Assembly: GCA_017996075.1 (NCBI GenBank)
Contig: JAGOHQ010000016.1
Location: 1 to 11,550, forward strand
Direction of reading: 5' to 3'
From: Aliarcobacter sp.
Lineage (GTDB): Bacteria; Campylobacterota; Campylobacteria; Campylobacterales; Arcobacteraceae
Length of the DNA stretch: 11,550 nucleotides
This document shows positions 9,138 through 11,550 of the stretch, piece after piece (position 1 is the stretch's first letter; every line of letters begins with the position of its first letter). A model generated the notes under the pieces. The model searched no databases and had not been told where the DNA came from. It was given only the letters and a program-made list of their open reading frames with translations. The position numbers and the translations under genes were made by a program.

Positions 9138-9401
9138 TTATTTATTTTCTTCAAGCCTAATTAGAGGATTAAATAACAAAGAGTCTAAAACTTGATTTTT
9201 AAACTTCATATCCTCTAATTGTTTTTTTAAAAATGTATTTTCTTCATTTAAAGATATATAATGAGAATAGAGTCTATTTATATCTTTACTTGTGTAATAA
9301 ATATTATTACTAACATAAATTTTTGGTATATACATAGAAAGTGCTAAAAATAGCATAATAATAACAAATCTTAAAGAATTTTTTTGATTTAACTTAAACA
9401 A
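9138..9401 (-). CDS. ftsL: FtsL-like small divisome protein
   Basis: An 87-residue single-pass membrane protein: a short basic cytoplasmic tail (1-11), a hydrophobic helix (about 12-29), then a periplasmic coiled coil (about 38-75, LNEENTFLKKQLEDMKFKNQVL). This is the FtsL/DivIC architecture, and the position directly after rsmH matches the dcw cluster order rsmH-ftsL. FtsL sequences diverge strongly, so the symbol rests on architecture plus position. The start is TTG at 9401, overlapping the rsmH stop by eight bases. GAGGG nine bases upstream supports it, and the next ATG falls inside the membrane helix. No ftsI follows; the operon ends here against the NlpC/P60 gene. Confidence 0.72.
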   Translation of the reverse strand: MFKLNQKNSLRFVIIMLFLALSMYIPKIYVSNNIYYTSKDINRLYSHYISLNEENTFLKKQLEDMKFKNQVLDSLLFNPLIRLEENK

Positions 9402-10299
9402 ATCTAAATACCCTCAACTTTGCGCTTCTGCTTCTTGGATTTTGTTTTATCTCAAAATTAGTCGCAATTATAGGCTTTTTTGTGATAATTTCACCTAAAG
9501 AGTGATTTTTTCCACATTCACATCTAAAAGCATCCTTAGGGCAAATACAATTTTCGCTCCATTTTTTGAAATAGTTTTTTACAACTCTATCTTCTAAAGA
9601 GTGAAAAGAGATTATTGCAACAATACAATCTTTTAGTTTTGATTCTTCCATAGATTTAAATAATCTATCTAAAACACCTAATTCATCATTTACTTCAATT
9701 CTAATTGCTTGAAAAATCAAAGTAGCTGGATGAATTTTTCCTTTTGGAAGTTTATTATAAAAAAAATCTGCAAGCTCTTTTGCGCTATAAAATGGTCTAT
9801 TTTGAACAATCAAAGAGGCAACTTTTTTATATTCTCTTATCTCACCATACTCTTTAAAAATATTTTCAAGCTCTACTTGAGAGTAAGAATTTACAACAGT
9901 TGAAGCATCTAAAATTTGATTTTGATTCATTCTCATATCAAGATTTTTCGAATTAAAACTAAAGCCTCTATCTAATTTATCAAGCTGTAAAGAAGAGACT
10001 CCAATGTCTGCTAAAATACCTCTTATAGGATAATCTTCAAATTTTTTAATAATATCTTCAAAATTTCCTTTGTTAAATTCAACTCTTTTTTCAAAATCTT
10101 TTAATCTTTTTTTACTAAATTCTAAAGCCTCATCATCTTGATCATTACAAATTAATTGTACACTACTATTTTGATTTAATAATCCACTACTATGTCCTGC
10201 ATATCCTGTAGTACAATCAATTATATACCCTGTTTTTATCTCTTTAAAACAATCTAATACTTCATTGTATAAAACAGGAATGTGTGGTATATCTTGCAA
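9394..10299 (-). CDS. rsmH: 16S rRNA (cytosine-1402-N4)-methyltransferase RsmH
   Basis: Uses S-adenosylmethionine to methylate N4 of C1402 in the decoding centre of 16S rRNA. At 301 residues it is of normal length. It shows HIPVL at 6-10, DCTTGYAGHSSGLL at 28-41 (the SAM loop, usually D.T.G.GGHS), DIGVSSLQLD near 98, RGFSF, LDMRM near 120, HPATLIFQAIRIEVNDEL (about 191-208), SFHSLEDRVVKNYF (about 232-245), a Cys-rich CICP...CECG insert, and NPRSRSAKLR near the end. The start is TTG at 10299 with AAAAGG six bases upstream; HxPVL normally sits a few residues from the start, which fits. It is the first gene of a two-gene operon with the ftsL-like gene and diverges from the aldolase-like gene. 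Confidence 0.96.
   Translation of the reverse strand: MQDIPHIPVLYNEVLDCFKEIKTGYIIDCTTGYAGHSSGLLNQNSSVQLICNDQDDEALEFSKKRLKDFEKRVEFNKGNFEDIIKKFEDYPIRGILADIGVSSLQLDKLDRGFSFNSKNLDMRMNQNQILDASTVVNSYSQVELENIFKEYGEIREYKKVASLIVQNRPFYSAKELADFFYNKLPKGKIHPATLIFQAIRIEVNDELGVLDRLFKSMEESKLKDCIVAIISFHSLEDRVVKNYFKKWSENCICPKDAFRCECGKNHSLGEIITKKPIIATNFEIKQNPRSRSAKLRVFRFV
9411..9415 (-). promoter_or_regulatory. Shine-Dalgarno for the ftsL-like gene
   Basis: GAGGG on the minus strand, within the 3' end of rsmH, ends nine bases before the TTG at 9401. It supports a TTG start and translation coupled to rsmH. Confidence 0.5.
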
Positions 10300-10305
10300 A
10301 TTTAA

Positions 10306-10311
10306 CCTTTT
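10306..10311 (-). promoter_or_regulatory. Shine-Dalgarno for rsmH, deciding a TTG start
   Basis: AAAAGG on the minus strand lies six bases before TTG 10299. No ATG start is available close to the conserved HIPVL motif. Confidence 0.55.
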
Positions 10312-10318
10312 ATTAAAA

Positions 10319-10336
10319 TTCGTATATAATAGCGAA
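10319..10336. promoter_or_regulatory. Overlapping divergent -10 boxes for rsmH and the aldolase-like gene
   Basis: TATAAT (10325-10330, plus) and TATTAT (10326-10331, read on minus) overlap in a 56-base gap between divergent genes. They are flanked symmetrically by TTCG (10319-10322) and CGAA (10333-10336). AAGG at 10346-10349 is the ribosome site of the plus gene, six bases before its ATG. The symmetric flank could be an operator or chance. Confidence 0.45.
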
Positions 10337-10355
10337 AATATATTTAAGGCTTAAA

Positions 10356-10934
10356 ATGTTGAATCAAGATACAGTAAAACTATTATCAGAATTATCACTG
10401 TCAATGTTTACAAAAAACTTTTTTGGAATTTTTCAAGGTGCAATCTCAGCCAAACTAGACCACGAACACTTTATGATAAATTCAAAAGATGCTGTTTTTG
10501 ATAATCTAGATGATAAATCTTTTTGCACTTTAAATATGAATAAACCTGATTATAGATGGAATATTGCTAGTTTAGATGCATATACTCATTCAGCTATTTA
10601 CACAAATATTCACGAAGCAAAATATATAGCATTTGGTATGCCAATTTATACTACAGCTTATACTTTAGGGCATGATAATATAATTTTTGAAGATTATTTT
10701 GGAAAAATGCTTTTTGGAGAAGTTCCAATATATAATCCAGGTGATTTATCAACTTGGAAGCAAAGAAGTGCTTTAGAGATTACAAAATCAATAAAAAATA
10801 CAGAACATAACTTGCTTGTAATTAAAGGAATAGGCACTTATATTTACGATAGAGATATTCATGAACTTGTAAAAAAAATAGCAATTTTAGAGAACTCTTG
10901 TAGGCTTTTAAGCATAAAAAGCACGTTTAGATGA
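10356..10934 (+). CDS. Class II aldolase/adducin-like protein, probably lacking the metal site
   Basis: A 192-residue cytoplasmic protein of typical class II aldolase/adducin domain length. Family-like landmarks are FFGIFQGAISAKLDHEHFMI at 22-41 (where family members have a GNIS.R....I.P pattern), ASLDAYTHSAIYTN at 71-84 (usual SSE....H.AIY), and LLVIKGIGTYIYDRDIHE at 153-170 (usual LL.NHG....G....E). In active members zinc is held by two His in HTHS and one in NHG. By my hand alignment these places read AFGM (92-95) and IKG (156-158), and the catalytic Glu place reads Asp74. It may therefore be a non-enzymatic or repurposed member. It has its own promoter, divergent from rsmH. No sugar-phosphate gene is nearby to suggest a substrate. 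Confidence 0.75.
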   Translation: MLNQDTVKLLSELSLSMFTKNFFGIFQGAISAKLDHEHFMINSKDAVFDNLDDKSFCTLNMNKPDYRWNIASLDAYTHSAIYTNIHEAKYIAFGMPIYTTAYTLGHDNIIFEDYFGKMLFGEVPIYNPGDLSTWKQRSALEITKSIKNTEHNLLVIKGIGTYIYDRDIHELVKKIAILENSCRLLSIKSTFR

Positions 10935-10991
10935 CTTTTTTATAAAATTTAATAAAAAATTGTAAAAATTTTAGGAAACTTAAAGTTTAAC

Positions 10992-10997
10992 TATAAT
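10992..10997 (+). promoter_or_regulatory. Candidate -10 box for hup
   Basis: TATAAT lies 42 bases before the hup ATG in an AT-rich region with no clear -35. GAGGAG at 11023-11028 is the strongest ribosome site in the window, five bases before the ATG, as expected for an abundant protein. Confidence 0.5.
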
Positions 10998-11033
10998 AAA
11001 GTTTTCGCAATTTATTTTATACGAGGAGTTATT

Positions 11034-11309
11034 ATGAACAAAGCGGAATTTATTGATGCGGTTGCTGCAAAAGCTGGTTTATCTAAAAAAGATGCAAAAG
11101 GTGCTGTTGATGCAGTATTAGATACTATTACTGAAGCTTTAGTTAAAAAAGATTCTGTAAGCTTTATTGGGTTTGGTACATTCTCAACAGCTCCTAGAGC
11201 AGCTAGAGAAGCTAGAGTTCCAGGAACTGATAAAACTGTAAAAGTTGCTGCTACAACAGTTGCTAAATTTAAAGTTGGAAAAGCTTTAAAAGAGGCTGTT
11301 GCTAAATAA
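11034..11309 (+). CDS. hup: DNA-binding protein HU
   Basis: A 91-residue nucleoid-associated protein that binds as a dimer and bends DNA with little sequence preference. The helical N-terminal half (MNKAEFIDAVAAKAGLSKKD, residues 1-20) leads into the HU signature SFIGFGTFS at 43-51 and the DNA-contacting arm at about 52-75. The intercalating proline is kept in ARVPGTDK (Pro63), although the usual GRNP.TG arm reads REARVPGT. That form I associate with Campylobacterota. The last strand and helix, VAKFKVGKALKEAVAK, are complete. It is a single-gene unit between its own promoter and a strong terminator. Confidence 0.96.
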   Translation: MNKAEFIDAVAAKAGLSKKDAKGAVDAVLDTITEALVKKDSVSFIGFGTFSTAPRAAREARVPGTDKTVKVAATTVAKFKVGKALKEAVAK

Positions 11310-11324
11310 GTTTTAAAACTTATT
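11305..11324. repeat. Perfect 20-bp palindrome spanning the hup stop codon
   Basis: AATAAGTTTT followed by its exact reverse complement, with the TAA stop of hup inside the left arm. It can form a hairpin just upstream of the main terminator. Its role is unknown; it could protect the mRNA 3' end. Confidence 0.6.
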
Positions 11325-11360
11325 AAAAGAGTTTATCTTTAAAAAGATAAACTCTTTTTT
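11325..11360. terminator. Strong rho-independent terminator after hup
   Basis: A 16-bp perfect stem, 11325-11340 with 11343-11358, with a minimal AA loop and a T run at the 3' end (T6 at 11355-11360). The A run on the left would also let it work on the opposite strand. It isolates hup from the tRNA gene. Confidence 0.85.
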
Positions 11361-11444
11361 CTTCTTTTTATATTTTTAATTAGCAATTTAAATACAAATA
11401 ATTTGCTTTTAATATAAAATTAAAATTTTAGATTATTCTAATTT

Positions 11445-11450
11445 TATTAT
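11445..11450 (+). promoter_or_regulatory. Candidate -10 box for tRNA-Leu
   Basis: TATTAT in an A/T-only stretch 14 bases before the tRNA 5' end. The rest of 11361-11444 is featureless AT-rich sequence with no supportable gene. Confidence 0.3.
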
Positions 11451-11463
11451 AAAAAAACTATGT

Positions 11464-11547
11464 GGCTCTATGGCGGAATTGGTAGACGCGTACGATTCAA
11501 AATCGTGTTCCATTGGAGTGCCAGTTCGACTCTGGCTAGGGCTACCA
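11464..11547 (+). tRNA. tRNA-Leu (anticodon CAA)
   Basis: A full 84-base class II tRNA with encoded CCA at 11545-11547. The acceptor stem GGCTCTA pairs with TAGGGCT, including G-U pairs at 1-72 and 4-69. The D arm GCGGAATTGGTAGACGC is typical of tRNA-Leu. The anticodon stem TACGA/TCGTG encloses the loop TTCAAAA, giving anticodon CAA for UUG codons. The long variable arm folds as TCC-ATT-GGA. The T arm is GCCAG-TTCGACT-CTGGC. Confidence 0.95.
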
Positions 11548-11550
11548 TAT

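Noticed and set aside
9709..9903. Plus-strand ORF of 64 codons
   Set aside because: It is antisense to conserved rsmH motifs; its Phe/Ile/Lys-rich product is what AT-rich antisense reading gives.
10943..10973. A/T-only inverted repeat after the aldolase-like gene as a terminator
   Set aside because: The 8-bp stem has no G-C pair and a long loop, and such pairs are expected by chance in this AT-rich gap.

Overview
The window looks like chromosomal DNA from an Arcobacter-like member of the Campylobacterota. The DNA is very AT-rich and the promoters have TATAAT-like -10 boxes without clear -35 boxes. The gene order AsmA-like / mltG / monomeric icd / mdh matches, from memory, the Campylobacter jejuni Cj0530-Cj0529-Cj0531-Cj0532 neighbourhood. 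The HU protein also has the 'AREARVPGT' arm I associate with this group. The genus assignment is an inference.

Layout. Positions 1-2321 (minus) hold the first 773 codons of a large AsmA-like membrane-anchored periplasmic protein that runs off the left edge. It overlaps head to head with mltG (2236-3363, plus), a septal/cell-wall lytic transglycosylase. Next come two TCA-cycle enzymes, monomeric NADP-isocitrate dehydrogenase (3483-5675) and malate dehydrogenase (5766-6704). A small heavy-metal-associated-domain protein overlaps the mdh stop by 4 bases. A secreted mono-haem cytochrome c (7068-7346) ends in a terminator shared with a convergent 131-residue protein, possibly ASCH/PUA-like (7372-7767, minus). 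A lipoprotein peptidoglycan hydrolase of the SH3-NlpC/P60 type (7847-9136) converges, one base apart, on the two-gene operon rsmH-ftsL-like (10299-9138, minus). Divergent from rsmH is a class II aldolase/adducin-like protein that seems to have lost its metal ligands (10356-10934). The window closes with HU (11034-11309), a strong terminator, and a tRNA-Leu(CAA) gene (11464-11547).

How the genes fit together. Two themes recur. One is envelope and division: AsmA-like, MltG, NlpC/P60 lipoprotein, RsmH and FtsL-like. The other is central metabolism and respiration: Icd, Mdh and cytochrome c. This is mainly a housekeeping region. I see no phage, insertion sequence, CRISPR, toxin-antitoxin or defence system, and no sign of horizontal transfer. 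The most interesting points are the 86-bp divergent overlap in which both strands encode N-terminal membrane anchors, the aldolase-like protein without recognisable zinc ligands, a ~106-residue internal duplication in the AsmA-like protein, and the unusual catalytic-His motif of the malate dehydrogenase. Several starts are non-ATG: GTG for the AsmA-like gene and mdh, and TTG for mltG, rsmH and the ftsL-like gene.
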